Shown: positions 44,259 to 55,121, counted from the stretch's first letter. The stretch is 64,000 bases of DNA from Sulfuritortus calidifontis (GCF_003967275.1 NZ_AP018721.1:2232001-2296000), one strand, 5' to 3'. Numbers and translations: made by a program. The notes: generated from the letters alone by a model not told the origin.

Positions 44259-45272
44259 TCAGACAAAGCTGCCCGGATACTTCTTGTACCAATCCACCCA
44301 CCGTCCAATCCCGACTGCCAGATCCGTCTTAGGTTCGAACCCCACCTCTCGCCTCAAATCCTCGACATCAGCATAGGTCGCCACCACGTCGCCGTTCTGC
44401 ATCGGCAGAAAATTCTTCTTGGCCTCGACACCCAGGCTCTTCTCGATGGTGCCGATGAAGTCCATCAGTTCGACCGGCGTGTGATTGCCGATGTTATAGA
44501 CGCGATAGGGCGCATAGCTGGAACCGGGGTCCGGAGCATTCGTGTCGAAGGCGGGGTTCGGCGCCGCGATCTTATCCAGCACTCGCACCGTACCCTCGGC
44601 GATATCGTCGATATAGGTGAAATCGCGCTGCATCTTGCCATGGTTGAACACGTCGATGGGGCGCCCATCCAGGATGGCCGAGGTGAACAGCCAGGGCGAC
44701 ATGTCGGGCCGGCCCCAGGGACCGTAGACAGTGAAATAGCGCAGGCCGGTGGTCGGCAGGCCATAGAGGTGGCTGTAGGAATGCGCCATCAACTCGTTGG
44801 CCTTCTTGCTTGCGGCATAGAGGCTTACCGGGTGATCGACGTTGTCGTGCACCGAGAACGGCATGTGGGTGTTGGCGCCGTAGACGCTGGAGCTGCTTGC
44901 GTAGACCAGATGTTCCACGCCGTTGTGCCGGCAGCCTTCCAGGATGTTGCCGAAGCCGACCAGATTGGTCTGGATGTAGGCATGCGGGTTCTTCAGGGAA
45001 TAACGCACGCCCGGCTGGGCGGCGAGATTGACCACGCGCTGCGGCCGCTCTTGGGCGAACAGGTCCTCCACGGCCATGTGCTCGGAGATATCGAGGCGGT
45101 GGAACTTGAAACCGGGAAATGGCTTGAGCTGCTCCAGGCGGGCCAGCTTCAGACGGGGGTCGTAGTAGTCGTTGAGATTATCGACGCCGACCACCTCGTC
45201 GCCGCGTTCGAGCAGCAGCTTGGCGACATGCATGCCGATAAAACCGGCCGCGCCGGTAATCAGTACTTTCAT
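44259..45272 (-). CDS. UDP-glucuronate 4-epimerase (GalE/LspL-like)
   Basis: 337 residues: MKVLITGAAGFIGMHVAKLL binds NAD, NLNDYYDPRLKLARLEQL, NLAAQPGVRYSLKNPHAYI, YASSSSVYG, SLYAASKKANELMAHSYSH (catalytic Tyr/Lys) and RYFTVYGPWGRPDM identify the UDP-glucuronate epimerase subgroup rather than GalE. It would make UDP-galacturonate. First gene of the glycan locus: 138 bp downstream of the ops element, with no good Shine-Dalgarno and a hairpin immediately before the ATG. Confidence 0.93.
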   Translation of the reverse strand: MKVLITGAAGFIGMHVAKLLLERGDEVVGVDNLNDYYDPRLKLARLEQLKPFPGFKFHRLDISEHMAVEDLFAQERPQRVVNLAAQPGVRYSLKNPHAYIQTNLVGFGNILEGCRHNGVEHLVYASSSSVYGANTHMPFSVHDNVDHPVSLYAASKKANELMAHSYSHLYGLPTTGLRYFTVYGPWGRPDMSPWLFTSAILDGRPIDVFNHGKMQRDFTYIDDIAEGTVRVLDKIAAPNPAFDTNAPDPGSSYAPYRVYNIGNHTPVELMDFIGTIEKSLGVEAKKNFLPMQNGDVVATYADVEDLRREVGFEPKTDLAVGIGRWVDWYKKYPGSFV

Positions 45273-45278
45273 TTTCTG

Positions 45279-45318
45279 TTAGGTAACGATCAGAGATTTC
45301 ATGCGCCAGGTTACCTAA
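45279..45318 (-). promoter_or_regulatory. Leader inverted repeat just before the first glycan gene
   Basis: TTAGGTAAC and GTTACCTAA are perfect 9-bp complementary arms separated by 22 bases. The nearer arm ends 6 bases before the ATG at 45272. In RNA this would form a stem-loop at the ribosome-binding position, where no purine-rich Shine-Dalgarno is seen apart from CAGAAA next to the ATG. Confidence 0.6.
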
Positions 45319-45409
45319 GACATTCAAGCAGCGCGAATCGATACGCGAAATGCCTAGCAACGACTTTGATTCGAGTAGCGCGAGATTGGGGGGAAACGAA
45401 CCGCCCGGC

Positions 45410-45421
45410 CACGCTACCGCC
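45410..45421 (-). promoter_or_regulatory. ops element (RfaH recruitment site)
   Basis: The minus strand reads GGCGGTAGCGTG, identical to the core of the enterobacterial operon-polarity suppressor. The site lies in the 281-bp gap between rfaH and the first glycan gene, on the strand of the operon. In E. coli the ops pauses RNA polymerase and its non-template strand is bound by RfaH. The other JUMPstart bases are not conserved. Confidence 0.85.
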
Positions 45422-45553
45422 ATGCCGTTTCACGATCGGCAAGCGCGGTTCAGGTTGCTGCGGGCATCCCGGGCCGACAGAAAAGCGACCCCAACGGGTG
45501 GATGGATTTTGCCACAAGAAGCCGGCCAGTGGGCAAGCTCATGACCTTGCCGC

Positions 45554-46045
45554 TCAGCCGACCTTGCGCAGGCTGGCCGGGGCCAGCCCCAATCGCACCG
45601 GCTTGCTGAGCAGTTCGATCAGCACCATGACCCGGTTCTCGCCTTCGCGCATCTGATAGATGGCCTCCAGACCGGCAAACGGCCCCTGGGTGACCCGCAC
45701 CCGCTCACCGGGCGTAAACAGAGGTTGCGGCTGCCGCCTGCCCTCGTGCGTCCGGATCTGCTCGACCAGCCGATCATCGAGCCGGGCCGGCTCGTTGCCG
45801 AAGCTGACCAGCCGGCTCACCCCCCGGGTGGAGCGGATTGGGCCCCAGCCCTTGCCTGAGGCGCCCTCCTCCAGCCGGATGAACAGATAGCGGGGAAACA
45901 ACGGCTCCTCCACCATGGCCAGCCGCCCCTGGCGCAGCTTTTCTACCGCAATCAGCGGCAGATAGCATTCATAGCCCTGCTGCTCCAGGTTCTGCAAGGC
46001 GCAGTGTTCCTGCCGGGGCTTGGTGTGGATGAGGTACCAGTGCAT
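45554..46045 (-). CDS. rfaH: Transcription antitermination/translation regulator RfaH
   Basis: 163 residues. The NGN domain starts MHWYLIHTKPRQE and continues YECYLPLIAVEKLRQG, EEPLFPRYLFIRL and STRGVSRLVSFGNEPA, all matching RfaH rather than NusG; it lacks the long extra insert of some NusG proteins. The C-terminal KOW region (TPGERVRVTQGPFAGLEAI... VLIELLSKPV) can refold in E. coli RfaH to recruit ribosomes. It should bind the ops element 133 bp downstream and suppress polarity over the long glycan locus. Divergent from waaA across 111 bp. Confidence 0.92.
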   Translation of the reverse strand: MHWYLIHTKPRQEHCALQNLEQQGYECYLPLIAVEKLRQGRLAMVEEPLFPRYLFIRLEEGASGKGWGPIRSTRGVSRLVSFGNEPARLDDRLVEQIRTHEGRRQPQPLFTPGERVRVTQGPFAGLEAIYQMREGENRVMVLIELLSKPVRLGLAPASLRKVG

Positions 46046-46156
46046 GCCAACCCTGTGTTGTCCTTATTGAGCGAACGCATCTTACTGCAAGTCGGCACCG
46101 CGCCCAAGCCGCCTGGCGCCAGGGCGCAAACGCGCCGGCCACGCTAAAATCGCGCC

Positions 46157-47713
46157 ATGCGCCGCTTTTACACCCTCGCCTGGTGGCTCGCCCTGCCGCT
46201 CGCCTTTTTCTATCTGCTCTGGCGTAGCCGGCGCCAGCCGGAATATCGGCAACATTGGCTGGAACGCCTGGGCTTTATCGCCCCCGCGGGAGACAGGCCG
46301 GTGATCTGGGTCCACGCCGTCTCGGTCGGCGAGACCCGGGCGGCCGAGCCGCTGATCCGCGCCCTGCAGGCCCGGCACCCCGACCACGCCATCCTGCTCA
46401 CCCACATGACGCCGACCGGACGCGCGACCGGGCGGGCGCTGTTCGGCGACGGCGTGACCCAGGCCTATCTGCCCTACGACCTGCCCCCACTCGCCCGCCG
46501 CTTCCTCGACCGGGCCCGCCCCCGCTTGGGCCTGATCATGGAAACCGAGGTCTGGCCCAACCTGTTCGCGGCCTGCCGCCAACGCGGCGTTCCACTCTTT
46601 CTCGTCAACGCTCGGCTGTCGGAGAAATCGGCCCAGGGCTATGCCCGGCTGCGTCCGCTAATACAGCCGGCGCTGGCGGGGCTGGCCGGTCTGGCCGCGC
46701 AGACGCCGGCCGATGCCGAGCGACTGCGGCGCCTGGCAAACCTCCCCACCCCAGCCCTCCCCATAAATGGGGAGGGAGCCCACCCCTCCCCCATTTATGT
46801 GGCAAGTCGGGAGCGGCTCAAGCCCAGCCCAGCCTCAGCCCCCTCCCCCATTCATGGAGGAGGCCGGGAGGGGCTCAAACCAGACTCGGCCTCAGACCTC
46901 TCCCCCATTCATGGGGGAGGTTGGGAGGGGCTCAAACCCAAACCAGCCCTAGACCCCTCCCCCATTCATGGGGGAGGCCGGGAGGGGCTCAAACCCAACC
47001 CAGCCATAGACCCCTCCCCCATTTATGGGGGAGGTTGGGAGGGGGAGCCCCCCATCCTCGTCGCCGGCAATCTGAAATTCGACGTCGCCCCACCCGCCGA
47101 GACGGCGGCGCGCGCGGCCGAGCTGCGCCGGCTGTTCGGCGCGCGCTTCGTGATGCTGGCCGCCAGCACGCGCGAGGGCGAGGAGGCGCTGCTGTTGGAT
47201 GCCCTGCTGCCGCTCGATCTACCCGAACTGCTCCTGCTCATCGTGCCGCGCCATCCCCAGCGCTTCGCGGAAGTCGCCCGCATGATCGGTGCACGCGGCC
47301 TCAACTGCCCGCGCCGCAGCCAGGGCCAGGCCGTGGCCAACACAGACCGGATCTATCTCGGCGACAGCATGGGGGAGATGGCGGCCTATTGCGCGGCGAG
47401 CGATCTGGTCATCATGGGCGGCAGCCTGCTGCCCTTCGGCGGCCAGAATCTGATCGAGGCCGCCGCCGCCGGCAAGCCGGTTCTGATCGGGCCCCATACC
47501 TGGAATTTCGAACAGGCAAGCCGGGATGCGATAGCGGCTGGCGCCGCCCGCCGCGTGCAGGATGCCAAGGAACTGGCCGAGGCCGTGCGCGGGCTCTACG
47601 AAGACGGGCTACTGCGGGAAGAGATGGGCGCAGCGAGCATCGACTTTGCCCAGAGCCATCGGGGCGCGACCGAGCGCATCCTGCAGCTGGTCGAGCCGCA
47701 CCTGAAGGGCTAG
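46157..47713 (+). CDS. waaA: Kdo transferase WaaA with a large repeat-derived insertion
   Basis: Transfers Kdo from CMP-Kdo to lipid A precursor at the inner membrane. An N-terminal anchor (residues 5-22) is followed by VHAVSVGE, THMTPTGR, METEVWPN, LVNARLSEKS and AAQTPADAERLRRL; the C-terminal Rossmann domain has VAGNLKFDV, PRHPQRF, GDSMGEM and MGGSLLPFGGQNLIEAAA. All family motifs are intact. At 518 residues it is about 95 longer than usual because residues about 194-299, between the two domains, are translated from 57-bp repeat DNA in frame. Overlaps the convergent tolC-like gene by 4 bp. Confidence 0.95.
   Translation: MRRFYTLAWWLALPLAFFYLLWRSRRQPEYRQHWLERLGFIAPAGDRPVIWVHAVSVGETRAAEPLIRALQARHPDHAILLTHMTPTGRATGRALFGDGVTQAYLPYDLPPLARRFLDRARPRLGLIMETEVWPNLFAACRQRGVPLFLVNARLSEKSAQGYARLRPLIQPALAGLAGLAAQTPADAERLRRLANLPTPALPINGEGAHPSPIYVASRERLKPSPASAPSPIHGGGREGLKPDSASDLSPIHGGGWEGLKPKPALDPSPIHGGGREGLKPNPAIDPSPIYGGGWEGEPPILVAGNLKFDVAPPAETAARAAELRRLFGARFVMLAASTREGEEALLLDALLPLDLPELLLLIVPRHPQRFAEVARMIGARGLNCPRRSQGQAVANTDRIYLGDSMGEMAAYCAASDLVIMGGSLLPFGGQNLIEAAAAGKPVLIGPHTWNFEQASRDAIAAGAARRVQDAKELAEAVRGLYEDGLLREEMGAASIDFAQSHRGATERILQLVEPHLKG
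46736..47053 (+). repeat. In-frame 57-bp repeat array inside waaA
   Basis: Units begin at 46783, 46840, 46897, 46954 and 47011, each 57 bp apart, preceded by a divergent half unit. Each encodes SPIHGGGxEGLKPxPAxDP-like 19-residue peptides in the waaA frame. The unit matches the array at 6.9 kb but with more substitutions, so it has had time to diverge while staying stop-free. Flanking codons join the normal WaaA motifs RLRRL and VAGNLKF. Confidence 0.93.
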
Positions 47714-49011
47714 TTCTTCAGCAGACCGTCGATGACCTGCACATCCGCCTCGGCCAGGCTGCCGGCGGCGGCCTTGAGTTGCAAGCCGGCAAGCAGGGTC
47801 TGGTAGCGCGCCGCGGCCAGTTGCTGGCGGGTGCTGGACAGCTGTTGTTCGGCGTTGAGCACATCGACCCGGGTGCGCACGCCCACTTCCAGACCGAGCT
47901 TGCTCGAACTCAGCTGCGCCTGGGTGGAGATGAGCGCCTGCTCCAGCGCCGCGATCTGGGAGCGACCGGAGACCACGCCCAGATAGGCCTGACGCGCATC
48001 CAGCGCCGCCTGCCGGCGGGCATTGTCCAGGTCGTAGCGCGCCTTCTCCTGATTGGCCACCGCCTCGCGCACTCGGGAACTGGTGGCGCCGCCCTGGAAG
48101 ATGGGCAGGGAGAGCTCCAGACCGACCACCGTGGTCTTGCTGTCGACGCCGGTCGTGCTGCCGACCGCGCCGTTGCGGCTGTCGGTGTAGCTCGCCGCCA
48201 GGTCCAGGGTCGGGTAATGGCCGCCGCGTTGCCGGTCGACTTCGCGCCGGGCGATCTCCAGCGCGGTCTGGGCCTGGATGACCGACAAGCCGTTGGCCTC
48301 GGCCTGCTTCACCCAGGCCTCCATGTCGTCCGGCTCGGGCCGCTCCACCTGCGCCTTGTCGCCCAGCCGGGCAAGCCGAGGCGCCGGGGCGTTGAGCAGC
48401 TTCTCCAGCGTCCGCCGCTTCACGTCCAGATCGTTCTGCGCCTTCAGCTCGCGGGAGAAGGCCAGGTCATAGCTGGCCTGGGCGTTGTGGGCGTCGACGA
48501 TGGTCGCCGTGCCCACCTCGAAGCTGCGCCTGGCCTGGGCCAGCTGCTCGGCATAGGCCTGCTTCTCCGACTGCGCCGCGGCCAGGACGTCCTCCGCCTG
48601 CAGCACATCGAAGTAGGCCTGGGCCGCGCGCAGCACCAGTTGCTGCTCGGCGGCTTTCAACTGCTGTTCGGCCAGCAGGGCCTGCAGCTTGCCTTGCTCG
48701 TAGGCCTCGAAGTTCTGCAGGCGGAACAGGGGTTGGGTCAGCGACAGGCTGTAGCTCTGGCTATCGTAACTGCGGTTGCCGCTCAGACTGGAGTCGATCT
48801 CGTTCTGCCGGGTGTTGGCCGACAGGCCGATGCTGGGCAGCAGGCCGGCCCGGCCCTGCGGCAGCTTCTCCAGACCGGCCTGGTAGGCCTGCTGGGCCGC
48901 GGCAAAGACCGGGTCGTTCTGCCGCGCCATGCGATAGATCTCACCCAGATTGGCGGCCTGTGCAGTCATGCCGATCAGGCTCAAGCCACAGAACATCCAG
49001 ACACGCAGCAT
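47710..49011 (-). CDS. tolC: TolC-family outer-membrane efflux/secretion protein
   Basis: 433 residues with a signal peptide (MLRVWMFCGLSLIGMTAQA, cleavage near AQA-AN). The mature part begins NLGEIYRMARQNDPVFAAA, the usual TolC start, and shows two long homologous alpha-helical repeats with NQEKARYDLDNARRQAALDARQAYLGV. Trimers form a channel from the periplasm through the outer membrane and pair with ABC or RND exporters and type I secretion. Order pcm-rhodanese-tolC-waaA is recurrent in betaproteobacteria. Start chosen at the signal peptide; the frame continues upstream without similarity. Confidence 0.93.
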   Translation of the reverse strand: MLRVWMFCGLSLIGMTAQAANLGEIYRMARQNDPVFAAAQQAYQAGLEKLPQGRAGLLPSIGLSANTRQNEIDSSLSGNRSYDSQSYSLSLTQPLFRLQNFEAYEQGKLQALLAEQQLKAAEQQLVLRAAQAYFDVLQAEDVLAAAQSEKQAYAEQLAQARRSFEVGTATIVDAHNAQASYDLAFSRELKAQNDLDVKRRTLEKLLNAPAPRLARLGDKAQVERPEPDDMEAWVKQAEANGLSVIQAQTALEIARREVDRQRGGHYPTLDLAASYTDSRNGAVGSTTGVDSKTTVVGLELSLPIFQGGATSSRVREAVANQEKARYDLDNARRQAALDARQAYLGVVSGRSQIAALEQALISTQAQLSSSKLGLEVGVRTRVDVLNAEQQLSSTRQQLAAARYQTLLAGLQLKAAAGSLAEADVQVIDGLLKN

Positions 49012-49021
49012 CCGCTTCACC

Positions 49022-49345
49022 TCAGTAGGTCGGCATGGTGGGATCGGCCTCCTTGGCCCAGGCATCCACCCCGCCGGTCAGATTGATCACCTTGCCAAAA
49101 CCGCTGTGTTCCAGGAAACGCGCCACGTGGTAGCTGCGCACGCCGTGATGGCAGATCACCACGATCTCACGCGCCGGGTCCAGCTCCCCCAGGCGGGCGG
49201 GCACACTGGCCATGGGCATCAGCTGCGCGCCCTCGATGTGACACACCCCGTATTCCCAGGGTTCCCGCACATCCAGCAGCAGCGGCTTTTCCCGTTGCGG
49301 ATCGTCGAGCCAGGCCTTCAGCTCGGCCGGCCGCAGCTGTTTCAT
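49022..49345 (-). CDS. Rhodanese-like single-domain sulfurtransferase
   Basis: 107 residues forming one rhodanese domain. LLLDVREPWEYGVCHIEGA is the conserved N-terminal pattern, the catalytic Cys is in ICHHGVRSYH, and the tail GFGKVINLTGGVDAWA is typical. GlpE-like proteins move sulfane sulfur from thiosulfate or persulfides to acceptors. ATG at 49345 overlaps the pcm stop by 1 bp. Confidence 0.92.
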   Translation of the reverse strand: MKQLRPAELKAWLDDPQREKPLLLDVREPWEYGVCHIEGAQLMPMASVPARLGELDPAREIVVICHHGVRSYHVARFLEHSGFGKVINLTGGVDAWAKEADPTMPTY

Positions 49346-49998
49346 CAGAACACGAAGCGCTCGGGCTGGGCCGCGTTGCGCAGGGCCTTGACCTGGGTCT
49401 CGAACAGCACGTCGGTGCGCCAGGCCGACTCACCCGTACGGGTGATCAGCCGCGCCTGCATCACCGGGGCTTCGCCCACCACGGCGAACAGGCGACCACC
49501 GACCTTGAGCTGGCGCAGCAAGGCATCCGGCAGCACCGGCGTCGAGCCGGTGAGCACGATCACATCATAGGGCGCACCGCGCTCCCAGCCCCGGGCGCCG
49601 TCGCCCAACTCCAGCCGGATGTTGGCAAAACCATGGGCGGCCAGCTTCTGCTCGGCCGCCGCCTTCAGTTCGGGTTCGATCTCGATGCTCAGCACCTCGC
49701 CGGCCAGGCTGGCCAGCAGCGCAGTCAGATAGCCGCTGCCGGTGCCCACCTCGAGCACCCGGTCGCTCGGCTGGATATCCAGGCTTTGCAGGGCACGGGC
49801 CTCCAGCTTGGGCGGCCACATGGCCTCGCCCTGGCCGAGCGGAATCTCGATGTCGGCGAAGGCCAGGGTGCGATAGGCCTCCGGCACGAAGTCCTCGCGT
49901 TTCACGCGAGTCAGCAGGTCGAGGATGTGCTGATCCAGCACCTCCCACGGACGAATCTGCTGTTCGATCATGTTGTGGCGTGCGTGTTCGAGTTCCAT
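49345..49998 (-). CDS. pcm: Protein-L-isoaspartate O-methyltransferase family
   Basis: 217 residues. Begins MELEHARHNMIEQQIRPWEVLD; REDFVPEAYRTLAFAD and the SAM-binding LEVGTGSGYLTALLAS are those of the PCMT family, which methylates isoaspartyl residues of damaged proteins. In betaproteobacteria a pcm-like gene upstream of the rhodanese and tolC is common; this subgroup may have a more specific role. ATG at 49998 is chosen; more upstream codons lie in the low-complexity AGAATCGTCGGGAAATC segment at about 50020-50065. Confidence 0.88.
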   Translation of the reverse strand: MELEHARHNMIEQQIRPWEVLDQHILDLLTRVKREDFVPEAYRTLAFADIEIPLGQGEAMWPPKLEARALQSLDIQPSDRVLEVGTGSGYLTALLASLAGEVLSIEIEPELKAAAEQKLAAHGFANIRLELGDGARGWERGAPYDVIVLTGSTPVLPDALLRQLKVGGRLFAVVGEAPVMQARLITRTGESAWRTDVLFETQVKALRNAAQPERFVF

Positions 49999-50083
49999 AT
50001 CTGCCTCACTATAAGGAGTGGCCCGAGAATCGTCGGGAAATCCCCGAGAGTCGCCGAGAAATCTTAGCACAGCGGCCGGCCGG

Positions 50084-52759
50084 TCAGCCCCGGGCCGCAG
50101 ACCGCCTCCGCCACAGCCATTTGCGCGCCTCCTCCAGCACCAGCATGGCCAGGGCGAAGGGCAGCAAATAAAGCCAGACCTCGAACCCCAACGGCGCGGC
50201 GCCGAACAGCCGCTGGCCGGGCGGCGTATAGGCGATGACGAGAATGAGCACCAGCTCGGCCGCCAGCCCCAGATAGATTAGTCGGTTGCTTAGCCAGCCC
50301 AAGCGGAACGCCGATTGCCGGGGATCGCGGCAGAGAAAGACGTTGACCATCTGCATGACGATGATCGCGGCCAGGGTCGCCGTCGTGGCCTGCAGATAGA
50401 GCGGATCGTCCCAAGCCAGCATTCGCCCGTATTGCCAGCCACCGGCCTGCAACACGAAGAAGAAGGCCGACATGGCCGCCGCCGCTTCCATCAGCCCGAG
50501 GAAGAGATAGGCGCGCAGCAAGAGGCCGCGCGTGAGCAGGCGCTCGCCGCGTTTTCTCGGCGGCTCGCGCATCAGGCCCGGGTGCGGCGGCTCGGCACCG
50601 AGGGCCAGGGCCGGCAGCATGTCGGTGCCCAGGTCTACCACCAGGATCTGGATCACGGTCAGCGGCAGCGGGATCCTGAATAGAACGAAGGCCAGATACG
50701 GCACGATCTCCGGGATATTCGAGGTGAGGATGTAGGTCATGAACTTGCGCAGGTTCTGATAGACCGCGCGCCCCTCCTCCACCGCGGCGACGATGGTGGC
50801 GAAGTGGTCGTCCAGCAGCACCAGATCGGCCGCCTCGCGCGCGACATCGGTGCCGCTTCGGCCCATGGCCACGCCGATGTCGGCGGCGCGCAGGGCCGGC
50901 GCGTCGTTCACGCCGTCGCCGGTCACCGCGACGATGTGGCCCTTGGCCTGCAGGGCCTGGACCAGGGTCAGCTTCTGGTCGGCCGAAAGCCGGGCGAAGA
51001 TCGCCTCCGGCGCATCCAGCGCCAGTTGCAGTTGGGTCGGCGACAGCCGGCGCAGGGCCTCGCCGGTCAGCACCAGCGGATGCTCGACCTCGATCAGGCC
51101 GATCTGGCGCGCCACCGCCAAAGCGGTGCATGGGTGATCGCCGGTGACCATGAACACGCGGATGCCGGCCGCCTTGCAGGTGGCGATGGCCTCGGGCACG
51201 TCGGGCCGGGGCGGGTCGGCCAGGCCGACCAGGGCCACCAGGGTCAGCCCCGTCTCCCAATGCGATTTGGGCTCCGCCGGCAAGGCCTCGCGCCAGGCCA
51301 GGGCCAGCACCCGCAGGCCCTGCGTGGCCAGCCTGGCTTCGGCCGCGAGCCAGCGCTCAGCTTCCGCTTCGGTCATGGCCACCCGGCCGGCCGCTGTCTG
51401 CGCATGGCTGCATAAGGGCAGCAAGGCCTCCAGCGCCCCCTTGCTGTAGAGCCGAGGCCCGTCCGGGGTCGCGTGCAAGGTGGTCATCCGCTTGCGCTCG
51501 GCCTCGAACGGCAGCTCGTCCAGGCGCTCGAAGCCCGGCCGCTCGGGGGCGAACCGCTCGGCCAGGGCGACCAGGGCCTGTTCCATCGGGTCGCCCTGAA
51601 ACCGGCCCTCGCTCGCCAGCCATTGCAGGCTGTGGCAGTGGCGGGCGATGGCCAGCGCCTGATCGAACCCGCCCCTGAGCTCATTCGCCAGTTCCTCCGG
51701 CGTCGCCTCGCGCCCGGCCAGATACAGGCGCTGCGCCACCATGCGGTTCTGGGTCAGGGTGCCGGTCTTGTCCGACAGGATCACCGTCGCCCCGCCCAGG
51801 GTCTCCACCGCCGGCAGGTGGCGCACCAGGGCCCGGCGCCTGGCCATGCGCCGGGCGGCCATGGCGAGCGACAGGGTCACCGTCGGCAACAGGCCTTCGG
51901 GCACGTTGGCGACGATGATGCCGATGGCGAAGACGAAGCTCGCCCAGAACGGCTGGCCGATGGCCTGGCCGACGAGGAAGAAACCGACCCCGAGCAGCAC
52001 GGCGAGCAGGCCGACCATGCGCGACAGCCGGGCGATCTCCAGATGCAACGGGGACCGCGCCGCCCCGGCCCGCTGCGACAGCCGAGCGATCTGGCCGAAC
52101 TCGGTGTGGCGGCCGGTGGCATAGGCCACCGCCACCGCCTCGCCGGCCAGCACCGCGGTGCCGGCCAAGAGCACGTTCTTCGCCTCGATCGCGCGTTCGA
52201 CCACCGAGGGCTCTGCCGCGCGGCCCTGGGGCAGCGACTCGCCGGTCACCGCTGCCACGTTCACCCTGAGGCCATAGGCCTCGATCACCCGGCAATCGGC
52301 CGGCACGTCATCGCCCTCTTTCAGCAGCACGACATCGCCCGGCACCAGGCGCGGGGCCGGCAGGCGTTGGCGCTGGCCGTCGCGCAGCACGGTCACCTCG
52401 CGCGGCAGCAGGGCCTCGAGCGAGGTGAGCACCCGCTCCGCCCGGTATTCCTGCCAGAAGGAGAAACTGCCATTGATCCCGATCACCCCGAGGATGGCCC
52501 AGCCCAGGGCCGCCATGCCCTGGCCCGGTTCGCGCCATTCCGAGAGGAAGGCCAGGGCCGCGGCCAGCCAGAGGATGATGGCGAAAAGGTGGCTGAACTC
52601 GCGGGCCAGCCGCCGGTACCAAGGTGGCCGCCGCATCCGTTCGACCTGATTCTCGCCGTATTCCCGCAGGCGGGCGGCGGCCTCGACTGCGGTCAGGCCC
52701 TCGCGCCGGCTGTGCAGGCTGGCCAGGGCTTCTTCGGCGCTGAGCTGGTGGATTTTCAT
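50084..52759 (-). CDS. Cation-translocating P-type ATPase (P2 type)
   Basis: 891 residues. An N-terminal cation-ATPase domain (HQLSAEEALASLHSRREGLT), phosphorylation motif SDKTGTLTQNR, GDGVNDAPALRAADIGVAMG in the hinge and ten membrane helices place it among P2-type pumps (Ca, Na/K or proton). The M4 site reads NVPEGLLPTVTL, as in the PEGL of Ca or Na/K pumps. Ion specificity is not decided. ATG at 52759 is used. Its stop region lies near pcm, and its promoter region overlaps the TPP riboswitch on the opposite strand. Confidence 0.92.
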   Translation of the reverse strand: MKIHQLSAEEALASLHSRREGLTAVEAAARLREYGENQVERMRRPPWYRRLAREFSHLFAIILWLAAALAFLSEWREPGQGMAALGWAILGVIGINGSFSFWQEYRAERVLTSLEALLPREVTVLRDGQRQRLPAPRLVPGDVVLLKEGDDVPADCRVIEAYGLRVNVAAVTGESLPQGRAAEPSVVERAIEAKNVLLAGTAVLAGEAVAVAYATGRHTEFGQIARLSQRAGAARSPLHLEIARLSRMVGLLAVLLGVGFFLVGQAIGQPFWASFVFAIGIIVANVPEGLLPTVTLSLAMAARRMARRRALVRHLPAVETLGGATVILSDKTGTLTQNRMVAQRLYLAGREATPEELANELRGGFDQALAIARHCHSLQWLASEGRFQGDPMEQALVALAERFAPERPGFERLDELPFEAERKRMTTLHATPDGPRLYSKGALEALLPLCSHAQTAAGRVAMTEAEAERWLAAEARLATQGLRVLALAWREALPAEPKSHWETGLTLVALVGLADPPRPDVPEAIATCKAAGIRVFMVTGDHPCTALAVARQIGLIEVEHPLVLTGEALRRLSPTQLQLALDAPEAIFARLSADQKLTLVQALQAKGHIVAVTGDGVNDAPALRAADIGVAMGRSGTDVAREAADLVLLDDHFATIVAAVEEGRAVYQNLRKFMTYILTSNIPEIVPYLAFVLFRIPLPLTVIQILVVDLGTDMLPALALGAEPPHPGLMREPPRKRGERLLTRGLLLRAYLFLGLMEAAAAMSAFFFVLQAGGWQYGRMLAWDDPLYLQATTATLAAIIVMQMVNVFLCRDPRQSAFRLGWLSNRLIYLGLAAELVLILVIAYTPPGQRLFGAAPLGFEVWLYLLPFALAMLVLEEARKWLWRRRSAARG

Positions 52760-52837
52760 GTCTGGAACAGGGTCTTTCCCTTCACGATAGCCCAACGGCC
52801 GGGTCCGATTCGGTGTATCCTCGCCATCAATCAATAT

Positions 52838-54935
<2,098 letters not shown>

Positions 54936-54958
54936 CCTGACGCCGCGCGGCGGCCGCG

Positions 54959-55110
54959 TTAACAGGCCGTTGAAAAACTACTGCGGTGGGCCATCTGCGG
55001 CGTTGCGCGGTGCTCGCTCCCTCGCCTATCTATTTTGATATGTCTCGGTCGCTGCGCTCCGTGCGCCTTGCATCTGGCCATCCTCGCTACGTTTTTCAAC
55101 GGCCTGTTAA
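54959..55110. mobile_element. 152-bp MITE with perfect 20-bp terminal inverted repeats
   Basis: Left end TTAACAGGCCGTTGAAAAAC (54959-54978) and right end its exact complement (55091-55110). The interior is non-coding, GC-rich and contains CGCTCCGTGCGCC-type subrepeats. Outer edges are TTAA, which may also be the target. It fills most of the thiC-ClC gap and could act as a bidirectional terminator because of its hairpin arms. Confidence 0.88.
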
Positions 55111-55121
55111 GATACGCGGCG

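Noticed and set aside
44481-45656. 391-codon plus frame opposite the epimerase and over the ops region
   Set aside because: Shadow of the epimerase gene extended into the leader; no coding evidence.
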